Source: Alligator mississippiensis
Taxonomy: Eukaryota > Chordata > Crocodylia > Alligatoridae
Direction: 5' to 3'
Assembly: GCF_030867095.1 (NCBI RefSeq)
Contig: NC_081830.1
Span: 34,083,832-34,147,831 of the forward strand
Length of the DNA: 64,000 nucleotides
In this document: piece after piece, positions 53,801 to 64,000 of the stretch
How positions within the stretch are numbered: position 1 is the first letter of the stretch
How the letters are laid out: each line of letters starts with the position of its first letter
The notes under the pieces: generated by a model
Databases searched by the model: none
What the model saw: only the letters and a program-made list of their open reading frames with translations
Told to the model about the DNA's origin: nothing
Program-made: the position numbers and the translations under genes

Positions 53801-54350
53801 TTGCCCAAGTGATCTCTCCCTCTCTCTTCCAAGTAATCTTTTGTTGTAATTGTGGAAGAACATGGAATCTGGGTATTTTAAGAGTGAATTTGGGATGCTG
53901 CTTCAGCAGTCCACCTGGCACAAGGGATAGTGACCCCAGATACCAAGTGGTTGGGCCCCAGAAGCTCCTTTCTATTTGTATCTTCCAGTTAACATGAGCC
54001 TTAAGGCTCACCCGTCTAACTAATAGCCCCCACTGTATGGGCCAAAGGGTGAAAGATACAACTATTTTTTTTTTTCTGGGACTGCTAAGGAAAAAGCAGG
54101 ATAGGAGTGATGTGGGGGTTAAAGGACACCGAGCAGAGCCCACTGGGCCACACCCACCAGTCCTCAAAGGCATCCAAGGAGCCAGTGGATGCTGCCCAAT
54201 GGTGCTCTGCCTGGAAAGATGCATGGATAAGTGAGAGGAATGTGGCCCCGTACTCTCTGGGCAACTTCCGGGCCAGAGCCTCCTTCTTGGTCATATGCAG
54301 GGCCCACTTGACTAGGGCCAGGAGGAGGTTGACCAGGAGGTCCCAGGACT
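53800..54350 (-). mobile_element. Tx1/L1-like LINE, 3' part
   Basis: On the minus strand, WDLLVNLLLALVKWALHMTK (from about 54345), then LDAFEDWWVWPSGLCSVSFN (to about 54125), is the C-terminal tail after the zinc-binding region of a Tx1-type ORF2. A probable 3' UTR follows to about 53800. The upstream half of the same tail lies at 58790-59000, across the inserted CR1. Confidence 0.65.
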
Positions 54351-54450
54351 TTCATAGATTTCATAGATTTCATAGACATTAGGGCTGGAAGGGACCTCGG
54401 AAGATCATCGAGTCCAGCCCCCCGCCCAAAGGGCAGGAAGTCAGCTGGGG

Positions 54451-57246
54451 TCATAGGATCCCAGCAAGATAAGCATCCAGTTTCATCTTGAAGGTGTTCA
54501 ATGAAGTCGCTTGAACGACCACCGGTGGCAGGCTGTTCCAGACCTTGGGGGCTCGGACAGTAAAGAAATTCTTCCTTATGTCCAGCCTGAAACGATCTTC
54601 TAGTAGTTTGTGACCATTCGACCTCGTCATCCCTTGGGGTGCTCTGGTGAACAAACGTTCCCCCAGATACTGGTGGTCCCCCCTGATAAACTTGTAGGTG
54701 GCCATCAGATCACCCCTGAGCCTGCGCTTTTCCAGGTAAAGAGCCCCAGGGCTCTAAGCCTGTCATCGTAGGGTCTGCTTCCCTGACCTCTGATCATGCG
54801 CGTGGCTCTTCTCTGGACTCTCTCAAGCTTCTCCACATCCTTTTTGAATTGTGGAGCCCAAAACTGGACGCAGTACTCCAGCTGCGGCCTCACTAAGGCC
54901 GAGTACAGGGGGAGAATGACGTCCCGGCATTTGCTTGAGAAACATCTATGGATGCAAGCCAGCGTTTTGGTCACTTTACTAGCCGCAGCATCACATAGCA
55001 GGCTCATGTTCATCTTGTGGTCAATGATGACCCCCAAGTCTCTTTCTTCCATAGTGCTAGCCAACATAGCACTGCCGAGCCTATAAGGATGCTGCAGGTT
55101 TTTTTTCCCAAGGTGGAGAACCTTGCATTTATCGGTGTTGAACACCATCAGATTCTCATCCGCCTACTTGCTGAGCCTGTCCAGGTCAGCCTGGATCATC
55201 CGCCTGTCTTCTGGTGTGGATGCTTTGCCCCAAAGTTTGGTGTCATCGGCGAACTTGGCCAGTCCGCTTCTGACTCCAGTGTCCACATCGTTAATGAAGA
55301 TGTTGAACAGTATGGGTCCAAGGACAGAGCCCTGGAGGACCCCACTGGTCACAGGACACTACAATGAGTGACTTCCATCAATTACTACCCTCTGGGTCCG
55401 ACCCCGGAGCCAATTTTCCAGCCAGTGGATTGTGGAGGACCCAAGGCGACAACTGGCCAGTTTCTCCAAGAGACGATCATGGGACACCAGATCGAAGGCT
55501 TTTTTTGAAGTCAAGATATATGACATCAATCTCATCTCCATTGTCCAGGTGATAGGTCACCTGGTCGTAGAAGGAAATGAGATTGGTCAAGCAAGACCTA
55601 CCCGCAACAAACCCGTGCTGGCTATCCCTTAAGATGTTGGCGTCGGCCAGTCCATTAAGGATGGCCTCTTTAATAAACTTTTCTAAGATCTTCCCCGGGA
55701 TAGAAGTCAGGCTGGTAGGCCTATAGTTAGCCGGATCCACTTTCCTCCCTTTCTTGAAGATAGGCACCACATTGGCCTTCTTCCAGTCTTCGGGCACTAC
55801 ACCAGAGCGCCAAGAGTTTTCAAAGATCCGCGCTAGAGGCTGGGCTATGATGCTCGCCAGCTCCTTGAGTACCCTGGGGTGAAGATTGTCAGGGCCGGCT
55901 GACTTGAAGGTATCCAGCTTCTCAAGATGTTCCTTCACGAAGTCAGCATTAATGGAGGGCAGGGGATCACCCTCACCCGGACTTCCCGGCCCTGTAGTGG
56001 GCATGGGCGTCCCATGGGGCTGATGAAAGACCGACGCAAAGTACCTATTTAATAGGTTGGCTTTTTCCTGGGCATCAGTTGTCAGTTGCCCCATCTGGTT
56101 CAGCAGGGGTCCAACGTTGCCCCTGCTTTTCCTCCGGCTCCCCACGTATCTGAAAAAGGACTTTTTATTGTCCTTGATGCTCAAAGCTAGCTGGAGTTCA
56201 GTTGCAGCCTTGGCTTTCCTGGTCAGCTCCCTACAGGACCAGACCAGTGCAGAATAATCCTCCTTGGAGGTGACTCCCATCCTCCATCCTTTGTAGGCCT
56301 TTCTTTTTAGCCTCAGGAGGTCTGCTAGGTCCTTGGAGAGCCAGGGGGGCTGCTGTGCCCTCTTGCTGCCTTTCCTCCGAGATGGAATAGACTTAGTTTG
56401 TGCATTGAGGATCGCTCCCTTGAGGAGCAACCACTCTTCTTGAACTCCCCTCTCCCTGTGGTCATGGTCCCTTAGGGCCTCACTGACAAGCCTCCTGAGC
56501 TTTTCAAAGTCGGCTTTCCTGAAGTCAAGGACTTCCGTGTTGCTGACTGACTTGCCAGCTTTTTGGCGGATGGTGAAGGTGATCAGCTCGTGGTCGCTGT
56601 CACCCAGCTTCCCATCGATCACTAGGTCGCTGACTAGGTCATCCCCAGTAGCCAGTACCAGGTCGAGCAGCGCTTTGCCTCTCATTGGCCCATAGACTTC
56701 TTGAGTCAGGTAGAGGTCATCCACGCATGAGAGGAAGCTCTGCGACCGCTCAGATTTTGCTGAGCGATCCTCCCACGAGTTGTCTGGGTAATTGAAGTCG
56801 CCCATGACAACCATGGTCCTGGAGCAAGCTGCCTCAGCCAGTTTCTGGGCAAACTCCTGGTGAAGCTCAGGACTTTGGGTGGGAGGTCTGTAATAGACTC
56901 CCACCATTGTGTCCCCTGTGCTGTGTTCCCCACTGATTTTAACCCAGAGGGTCTCCAGCCGTCCACTCTGGTCGCCAATATCGGCTTGCAGGGACGCATA
57001 GCTTTCCTTAACATAGAGAGCTACACCCCCGCCCCTTTTCTCTACATGATTCCTCCTGTACAGGGTATAGCCATCTATCCCCGTGGTCCAGTCATGGGTG
57101 GAGTCCCACCAGGTCTCCGTTACCCCTATGACATCGTAATTGTTTGCACTGAGCAGGAGAATGAGTTCCTCCTGCTTATTCCCCAAGCTCCTGGCATTTG
57201 TGTACAGGCAGGCAAGTGCCCCCTGGGGGGCTCCTTCCTTGCCCAC
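54451..57246 (-). pseudogene. CR1 ORF2, four disabling changes
   Basis: This is the endonuclease-reverse transcriptase of CR1. 57246 to about 55500 is open for 580 codons: TNARSLGNKQEELILLL, VTETWWDSTHDW, VVMGDFNYPD, SDHELITFTIRQ, VVPIFKKGRKVDPANYRPTS. An extra A in an A-run near 55500, at the LDFKKAF motif, shifts the frame. The next piece, 55541-55359, has KKAFDLVSHDRLL and ends in a TAG replacing Trp of SSWCPVTSG. 55352-55164 holds [12 protein letters not shown] and FADDTKLW and ends in a TAG replacing Trp of SKWVDENLM. A 1-nt loss near 54735 (FSLEK region) shifts the frame before the C-terminus, 54705-54451. Unlike the 20.9 kb copy it keeps the motif-A Asp (KAFD). Confidence 0.95.
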
Positions 57247-57362
57247 AGATTTTACCAGGGCTGGGGCCGGGGTGGGCTCCCTTGAGTGCTGTGATCCGCT
57301 GGCTTTGCAAGGATTGCTCAGCAGGCCAGCAGTGGCGGTAGTCCCCCCCTCCCCCAGCGGGC

Positions 57363-58276
57363 TTAGTTTAAAGCCCGGTGGAGCAGGTCAGCCAGTCTGG
57401 CTGAGAAGAGCCTCCTCCCTAGGGGAGAGGGGTGGAGACCATCTCTTCCCAGCAGCTCGCTGCCTCTCTCGCCAAAGAGCGGGCTGTGGTCATGAAAGCC
57501 AAAGCCTTCCTGACGACACCAGCGCCGCAGTCTTTGGTTGACCACATAGATCCTCCTGTCCCTTCTCAGCCCATAGCCTGAGACTGGGAGGATCGACGAG
57601 AACACCACCTGTGCCTCCAGACCCTTAAGCCCCGCTCCCAAATATCTGTAGCACCTCATGATCTGGCTGGGAGTGCTCCAAGCCATGTCATTGGTGCCCA
57701 CATGAATAAGGAGCATGGGATAGTGGTCTGTGGGTTTGAGGAGCTTGGGGATCCTCTCCGCAATGTCCTGGATGCGGGCCCCCAGGAAGCAGCAGACTTG
57801 CCGGGCTAAGGGGTCGGGGTGGCAGATTGCCCCCTCAGTCCCCCTCAGGAGGGAGTCTCCCACAACAAACACCTTACGTTTTGTCTTGGGGAGAGCAGGG
57901 GCGGGAGCTGCAGTTGGGCCCATGTTGCCTGTGGGGGCCGGCAACTCAGCAGGCTCTGCTGGGGCAGCAAGAGGTGCGTACCTGTTGCTCAGTTCTGGCG
58001 GGGGAGGGGCTTGGTGCAGCGGGCCTTAGGGCCCTTGACCACCTTGGTCCATGCCCCTGGCTGGACACAGCAGGAGGTCCCAGAGTCCTCCTTTGGCGTG
58101 GAGGGAGACTGTGATCTACCCTCTGCCTCCCGGGGGAGAAGGGCCTGGCAGTAGGAGTCTATCTCCTGCTCGCAGTCCCTGATGGCATGCAGTCTCTGGA
58201 CTGTGGCCTGGAGCTCCTCCAGCTGGCGCACCAGAGACCCCAAAAGGGAGCAGACCCCGCAAGGGGAGGTCGCCAT
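57363..58276 (-). pseudogene. CR1 ORF1 (zinc/coiled-coil plus SGNH esterase), one frameshift
   Basis: CR1 ORF1 is thought to bind element RNA and carries an esterase-like domain. I chose the ATG at 58276 because it opens MATSPCGVCSLLGSLVRQLE, a CxxC motif followed by heptad leucines (QLEELQATVQRLHAI), as in CR1 ORF1. The longer frame to 58660 is Pro/Arg-rich 5' UTR. A C-run length change near 58005 shifts the frame. The second part, to 57363, holds the SGNH motifs VFVVGDSLLRGTEG (block I with Ser), IHVGTNDMAW (block III, GTND) and GRDGLHPSPLGR (block V, Asp-x-x-His). Without the shift the product would be about 300 aa, near the family norm. Confidence 0.88.
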
Positions 58277-58700
58277 GCTCCCAGGCCCCAGAGCCTGAAA
58301 AAGGGACAGGCAGCCCCGCAGCCGAGAGCCAGGGGCTCCGTCTGGGTGGAGCCTGGGAGCAGGGGCTCTGTCTGGGTGGCCGTCTCTGAGGTGCCAGAGG
58401 GGGGGGCCGCGGAGCACGAGGGGACCCTCGGGGTGCGGCGCGTGCCCATCCGTGTCATGCCTCTGGTAGGCTGGCTCTGGCTGGGGCTGTCTACCCTGGG
58501 GGGTGCGCAGGCAGGGTCCGGGGCCCTCCTGCACACCCTCCCGTGCTAACTCACGTGCCGGCAGAGAAGCACGCCTGTTTGCGCAGCTCCGGTCGCATGG
58601 CTCCCTGGGGGGCTGGGCGAAGTAGGGGCCTGGGCGGGGCTTGACCCGGCCCGGCTCCACTCAGCCGCCGCCTCCCACACACACACTAAGGGGTTAGCCC
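58277..58700 (-). promoter_or_regulatory. CR1 5' UTR / internal promoter region
   Basis: GC- and CpG-rich sequence directly upstream of ORF1, present only in this near full-length copy. LINE transcription starts within such a region. No specific element can be named. The outer limit is uncertain (58690-58745). Confidence 0.55.
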
Positions 58701-58789
58701 CCTCTCTTCACGGGCCCCGCTTACCCCAGCTGTGCTGGGGGTCAGCGGGGGGCTTCGTGGCTGCTGGAGGGTTTCTGGGGGGCTTCGGT

Positions 58790-59010
58790 GGGGCCATGGA
58801 TGGGGTGCCCAAAAATAAAAAGATGGGAGGTTAAATTCATCCAGAAACTCAAGAGGAGGTTCTGGAGGTGGAAGTGGAGGTGGAGGGGCTGCAGCCTGGC
58901 ATACTCGAGCATCAGGTGAGCCAGGGTCTCCCTCTGCCTGCTGAAGGGGCAGGAGACTGGGGTGACTGTGAAGCTTGCCGCTTCTATTTGAGCTGCTGAA
59001 AGTGCAAGTG
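58790..59010 (-). mobile_element. Tx1/L1-like LINE, upstream half of the split tail
   Basis: On the minus strand, CPFSRQRETLAHLMLEYARL (about 58965-58905), then SFWMNLTSHLFIFGHPIHGP (about 58850-58790), parallels the zinc-finger and RETLxHLFLECxRLQPLF to FIFGHP segment of Tx1-type ORF2 C-termini. Its continuation is DLLVNLLLALVKWA at 54345. The 4.3 kb between them is the CR1. One Cys of the zinc site is changed (CPFS for CPFC). Confidence 0.65.
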
Positions 59011-61317
59011 CCTACCTGTGTGGACATGCCTTGTGGGTCTGTCCTCTCAGGCTCTTCCATAGATCTCTCACTCTGTCTCTTTTCAGCAGTTCTCTGAAGT
59101 CCTCACACTTTCTTCTGGGCCTTAACTTTGACTGTGTGAGTCTCCCTTAACTTTCAGCCTTTCTTTCCCTTGACAGACCTTTTATAACTCTAATAGCACT
59201 ACTGTAACCATATCCTTTCTGGGCTGCAGACTTCATAATCCATGCTTGTCAGTGGCCCCCTTCTAACCTTGCTTTCTGCAAACCAATCCAGCAAAGCACT
59301 GACTTTTTCTGACAGCAAAGCAACTGTTCCTGCAGCCTGGTTTTACAATTACCACAGCGAACTCCACTTCTGGGGTTTCCTTATAACAACTAGATCCATC
59401 AACAGACCACATACAATCTTTTAGGATACTTTTTCCAGCCCTAAAAAAGAACTTCAAAACTCCAATAAGACCCACTTCCCCCCATGGCTCAGCACATCTC
59501 CTTCTGCTCAAAATAACTTCTCAGAGAAAAAAACCTTATGTTTACACAACTGCACTCTATGTTTTTGTAAACGCTTCCTGCCTTAACATACTTGTCTCCC
59601 CTGTGTCCCCTAGGATGATTGGCCACCTCCAAAAAGCAAATTTTAGTGGCATACAGGATCACAAGGCATCTGTTTCACATCCCCCATCCCTGATCTTGGG
59701 CCGGGGCTGGACCCTTCCTGCTCTTTTTTTAACTGTATCCAAGCTCCTTGAAGCTGCTTTGACTGGTTAACATTCTGGCTTGCACCTGTAACTTCCACTT
59801 TATTGTCTCCAGAGCAAACACACAACACTGCTTCGGGCACTTTCTGCAACCTTGCTTACAAATGTCTTGGAGTCCCAATAACTTTCTTGGCTCTTTCACA
59901 TAGTTCTTCAGCAGAGAGGTTAATTCTCTCTGCTCCTGGCTTCCTATCATACTTGTGATAGGAGGTTACCTTACTTAAGCCAAGTGGACTTCAGCATGTA
60001 CCGTTGTTTAAACCATGGACCTCAGGCACTCTCCAAGACTAGGTTGCTACTCTGCCTTCCTTGAAGTTGATGCTCCTGCCACCAACACACCAGAACCTCA
60101 GGAGGTTCTGAAAATTTGTATTGAGTCTGGTTTTGTAACATTTCAGCATCTAACCTTCAGGACTGAGCCACAAAAAAATGCATTGAGGAGGAAGAGGACC
60201 CACCCAACTTTTGCATTAACAGTTTTTCAATGACTCAAGTGGGAGTTGTGGGGAGTGGATAGGATCATTCTTAGCCGCTAAGGTCCACTTGTATATCTAA
60301 AAGATGGAACACAATCCAACTCTGTATGCTGTTCCTGAGGATAGCCAGAACCAGCCCAGACTTATCTGCAGGCTGCTTTTGCCTATGCTGCCCGGCTGCA
60401 TTCGCAGCCAGAACCAGACATGGGTATTTAGCTTAGAACCCTAGTTGGAACTACCATACAGTTTCAGCTTATACACAGGTCTTCACCCATAGTCTTATAG
60501 CTTCACCCCAGTATGAGTCTTGGCTGACCTCTCTAGAGAGGTTCACTCTGTATCAACAAATTCCCTGATTGGTCAGGTTACTGCCCCTGAGAGCTGGCCC
60601 CAGAGTCCCAGTCCCCAGTTGTTGGCACTGGACTGGATTCCAGTCATGGAGTCAGTCACAGAGTCCCCCTACTGTCAGAGTTACCAACTGTGGCTCTGTG
60701 ACTGGGACCCAGCCCAGTGCCAACTTACCAGTATGTCATTGGTGTTAAAACCACAGACTGTTCTGGTTTCTCAAAATAACTGGTGGGATCAAGATCTGTC
60801 CCCAGTTCCCCATGTCAGCCTTATGTTTCTCCATGTGTGCCTGTGGCACACATAGGACTGAGGGTCGAGGAGTCACATAGTATTAACAAAAACCATAATA
60901 AGAACTCTATGGCAAGCCCATAGGACTGTCTTATGCAGAATACCAAACAGTTCCTAGTAGGTGTTAACAAGAAATAAGGGAAAAACAGATCAAGGTAATG
61001 GTCAAGATTTATCCCAGGTCCAAAGGCATAGATTTTCATGGAACACCTGGTGTTTGACCTGGTTGAGGAACCTTCAATTGACTCTGTAGAAGTCTGTTCA
61101 AAGACAGTGAAAGCTAGGGTTTGGAGGTGCTGCTGTGAGATGAAAGAGTGCAAATTAGAACTAGATGTGGTAGACAGTCTAGATTTTTACCTCTGTAAGT
61201 GACTTCAGTTTTCATAGAGACAGCATGGAGTTATCATGTTATCATCAATTATGCTACAAGTCGATTATATCAGTAAAGGCACACAGCATATCATTTAAAT
61301 CATCAGAGAACTGGGAA
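59011..61317. other. Intergenic, no gene recognised
   Basis: Short ORFs only. 60570-60760 has locally repeated phrases around CAGTCA and GAGTC without a clear unit. No CR1 or receptor similarity is seen. Confidence 0.4.
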
Positions 61318-61319
61318 CA

Positions 61320-61656
61320 CCCATGGATGGATCCAGAATTTCCTAAAGTGGTTGGTGGGGGACAGTGGGGATCTGGGCAGAGAGCAGGAGAATGGAGTGG
61401 GGGAATGTCTCTGACTGACATGTCCCCACTCTCCTCCCCTGTAGGTGTCTCACACCAACTTGGAGCAGATGCTGGAGGAACCTGTGTGTTACTGCTGCTG
61501 CCCCCTGCTGAGCCTGGTGCTCTTTGTAGCCACTGCCTGCAGATGGAGTAGGGAAGAAGCAGCTCTGGGGACTGCTGGTGGACAGTGGTGGCAGCAGCAG
61601 TGGAAGGGGTAAAACCACACTGCAGCACCACCCCACGCTCTGGCTCCATCCCTGGG
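61320..61656. mobile_element. Possible small DNA element with imperfect TIRs
   Basis: CCCATGGATGGATCCAGAA at 61320 faces the inverted CCCAGGGATGGAGCCAGAG ending at 61656, 16 of 19 by eye. The body is about 337 bp with no transposase. No target duplication was found. It lies just 3' of the receptor pseudogene. Confidence 0.4.
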
Positions 61657-61676
61657 AATGTCTTATTCTTGGTGAA

Positions 61677-62597
61677 TTACCTGCACTGGATCATTTTCTT
61701 CAGGGCACATTTAAGGTCCTTGTTCCTCATGCTGTAAATTATTGGATTGATTATTGGAGGCAGAACAGAATAGAGAATGGCTGCTATGAGATCAAGAGCT
61801 GATGGGGATCTGGATATAGGTTTCATATAGGCAAAGGTACCAGTGCTAATAAACAAGGAGACCACAATGAGGTGAGGAAGGCAGGTAGAGAAGGCTTTGT
61901 CCTGGCCTTGCTCAGATGGGATTCTGAGAACTGTGCTGAAGATCTGAATGTATGATACAATTAGGAAAACAAAACAGACAAAGGTTATACACACACCAAC
62001 AGCAATTATTCCAAGCTGTCTAAAGTATGAATCAGAGCAAGTGAGCTTGAGTAGCTGGGGGATTTCACAGAAGAACTGGTTGATGATATTAGCTTGGCAG
62101 AAAGATGCACTGAAGGTGTTACCAGTGTGCAGAGCAGAATATAGAAAACCACAGATCCATGCACTGGCTGTTATTTGGATGCAAGCTCTCCTGTTCATGA
62201 TTGTCTCATAGTGCAGTGGTTTGCAGATGGCAACGTATCGATCTTATGCCATGATGGTAAGGAAAGAGAAGTCAGCTGCAAGGAAGAAGAAGAAGAAAAG
62301 GACTTGGACGACACATCCAGCATAGGAAATTGACCTGGTGTTCAGCAGAGAATTGGCTATTGATTTGGGGATGGTGACAGAGATAGTTCCGAGGTCTAGG
62401 ATGGACAGATTCATCAGGAAGAAGTACATAGGGCTATGAAGGTGGTGGTCGAGAACTATAACCATGATAACTAGGAGATTCCCAATCAGGGATGCCATGT
62501 ATGCCACCAGAAAGAGAATGGTGTGTAAAATCTGCAGCTCCCAAGTGTTGGAGAACCCCAGGAGGAGAAATTCAGTCACTGTGGTCCAGTTGGACAT
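61677..62597 (-). pseudogene. Olfactory receptor OR14-like, one nonsense codon
   Basis: This is a full-length family 14 receptor on the minus strand, 306 codons from MSNWTTVTEFLLLGFSNTWE (ATG 62597; an in-frame ATG at 62609 is also possible). A splice acceptor (CTCCATAG, exon from 62623) lies just upstream. TM2 has PMYFFLMNLSILDLG. At 62246-62244 the Tyr codon of MAYDRY is TAA, and the frame then resumes as DRYVAICKPLHYETIMNRRA. Later motifs are intact: FCQANIINQFFCEIPQLLKL, KAFSTCLPHLIVVSLF and NPIIYSMRNKDL. A single base change is the only visible defect, so this may be a segregating pseudogene or a sequencing error. It is the only receptor on the minus strand. Confidence 0.95.
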
Positions 62598-62896
62598 TCT
62601 CCTTCCCATGTAATGTGTGATGGCTATGGAGAGAAGGAAGAAGGTAACAGTCAGGATCAGAGAAACATAGGTAATGACCCTGTTTCTCCTGTTTATAATG
62701 ACCTCAGCAAGGACAGAAACTTTTCACTTATTGTAAGAAAAATCGCCATTGGAACTATTGAATTTTTCCACCCCAAATTTGTATATTTACAATATATACA
62801 AGGCAGCATTAAGAAAATTGAAAATTGACAGGTTTTGCCTGAAATTTTTCAGCTTTGTTTTACACTGCTTAGTTTACAATATATATATTTATCAAA

Positions 62897-62945
62897 TTCC
62901 GCCTCCTGGAGTTCCCTGGCACTTGGGAGCTGCATCATCATAAGT
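62897..62945 (+). pseudogene. Possible tiny OR remnant
   Basis: AAATTCCGCCTCCTGGAGTT, then CCCTGGCACTTGGGAGCTGC, resembles the codons for EFLLLGFSDTRELQ of the family (reads KFRLLEFPGTWELH). Only about 40 bp match, in the opposite orientation to the adjacent pseudogene. It may be chance. Confidence 0.35.
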
Positions 62946-64000
62946 GGCAGCTTATATGCAATGTCTCCCTACCCAGGCTCAACAGGTAGAAAGCCTGCCA
63001 CCTAATTACAAGTGATTTGTGACTGCCAAACCCTGACTAGACTTCCCTTTTTGTTTGCATCATGCAGCTCTATCACTTGTCTCTTGGGCATGGTCTGTGT
63101 CTAACTATATCTATGATATACTTACCTCTTTACAGCAGATGGATGTCTCTTGCAGCAGTTTGGGCAAATGTGCATTGCAGGAGTTTGCAGAGAGCAGGAG
63201 ACCTGGGCTCCTCCCTTACTGACTTCCTATATGCCCCTGGCAAGGTCAAGATTGACAGATTGTGACTAGTTGGTTCAGCACTGATTATGAATTTCCAGGC
63301 ACTGTTAGACATCGTATAGGCTATTAACCAGGGTCCTTGTTCCTTGATAAAACATCTTCTAAGTATTCCTACAGAACAGAAATAAGCACAGATGCAATAA
63401 AATATATGGATTTGAAATTCTGGTAATATTCCACATTATTGATTTCCTCAACAGTGTCTCCAGATAACCAAGAATTACAAAACATGTCCTTGTCTTCACC
63501 ATTTTTTACCTTTATTTCAAAAAGAAAAAAAACTCTAATAGTATTTTTTTCAGGTGTTAATATAAGGAGTTTTCAGTAGGAAATAGCAAAAATATTCTAG
63601 CTATTACAAATTAAAATAATTTTGGTGATAGGGCTTTGATGAAAAGTCAGAATTAAGTGCAGGAAGCACTGAATATCTATACAGTTATAGATAGTTTGAA
63701 TAAATTGACAGCAAATTCTTTAAAGAATATGAGTTGTGATTTATATTTAGGTTCTTAAATTTTCCTTTTATGTGAATCCCCGACTAGAAATGATTGAAAT
63801 AACAAACATACTTCATGGCCGTGTGTTTCTTTTTCTCAGCCTACACTATGGTCCATCTCCAGTGGCTCATTGCCTCATTGCCTGTGTTCCTATCTAATAA
63901 CCATTTTCCTACCACTTATAGAACTGGATAGAAAAGGCACAGTTATCTCAGCAGCCATCTACTCTTCATTCTGAGATGAAACTGGCAGAAGTAGAATCAA
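62946..64000. other. Intergenic, nothing recognised
   Basis: AT-rich sequence with short ORFs only. It is upstream of the minus-strand receptor and may contain its 5' exon, but no element can be called. Confidence 0.4.

Larger units (their letters stand above)
54351..58700 (-). mobile_element. Nearly full-length CR1 LINE (5' UTR, ORF1, ORF2, 3' tail)
   Basis: The 3' end at 54351 has three ATTTCATAG-type repeats and then ATTAGGGCTGGAAGGGACCT. Going 5': ORF2 (54451-57246), a spacer of about 115 bp, ORF1 (57363-58276), then a GC- and CpG-rich 5' UTR to about 58690-58745. It is the same young subfamily as the plus-strand copy at 20597-23829. The damage is light: two frameshifts and two nonsense codons in ORF2 and one frameshift in ORF1. 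It sits inside an older Tx1-like LINE. Confidence 0.96.

Noticed and set aside
53019-54224. A 401-codon minus-strand ORF
   Set aside because: It crosses several unrelated segments (AT-rich repeat, GGGGAGG-rich tract, Tx1-like 3' UTR). Its composition is Pro/Ser/His-rich without domains, so it is an open frame by base composition.
58686-59060. A 124-codon proline-rich minus-strand ORF
   Set aside because: It is an out-of-frame reading of the Tx1-like LINE tail and the CR1 boundary.

Overview
This is vertebrate nuclear DNA, most likely from a crocodilian or a turtle. Two things point there. CR1 LINEs dominate the repeats, and several end in the (TTCATAGAT)n tail of reptilian CR1. The only host genes are class II olfactory receptors of the OR14 type, expanded in sauropsids. 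I favour a crocodilian but cannot prove it. There is no bacterial or viral operon, no CRISPR array and no convincing structural RNA gene.

Host genes. There are five OR14-family loci. One is intact (37461-38417, +). Two are nearly whole but dead: 19061-19998 (+) has one frameshift, and 61677-62597 (-) has one nonsense codon in MAYDRY. Two are fragments: 46218-46580 (+, C-terminal part) and 49060-50600 (+, 5' flank plus N-terminal part, split by an insertion). The 5' flank of the intact gene is repeated beside the 50 kb fragment, and the 46 kb fragment shares its 3' flank with the 19 kb pseudogene. The window is therefore part of a tandemly duplicated receptor cluster in several states of decay.

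Repeats, left to right. 0.6-7.4 kb holds three copies of a local repeat; one copy is split by a solo LTR (991-1825). 8.3-9.6 kb holds a 100-bp hairpin and then a 22-unit, 50-bp-period array whose units resemble CTCF sites, in two divergent blocks. 11.7-14 kb holds old CR1 pieces, one carrying a snap-back MITE. A solo LTR (17703-18400) sits inside an old CR1; a second of the same family lies inverted at 25919-26703. 20.6-23.8 kb is a young CR1 with an uninterrupted 929-codon ORF2. 29-31.9 kb is a broken chromodomain-type Ty3/gypsy fossil. 32.9-35 kb is an internally deleted CR1. 39.1-40.5 kb is a second broken Ty3/gypsy fossil with a CR1 tail inside it. 41.2-44.4 kb is a long older CR1. 45.7-48.6 kb carries two ends of a DNA transposon family (TIR TGTTCCCTCTAAG) beside an OR fragment. 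50.6-51.7 kb is an element with about 150-bp internal tandem repeats. 52.2-52.6 kb is a long inverted repeat. 54.35-58.7 kb (-) is an almost full-length CR1 with 5' UTR, ORF1 and ORF2, inserted in an older Tx1/L1-like LINE whose halves lie on either side.

No new multi-gene system is apparent. The most unusual item is the bidirectional array of CTCF-like motifs at 8.5-9.6 kb. The nested insertions with intact target duplications, two confirmed by an empty-site paralogue in the same window, give a relative chronology. Repeat boundaries were judged by eye and are good to about 10-50 bp unless a target duplication is given.
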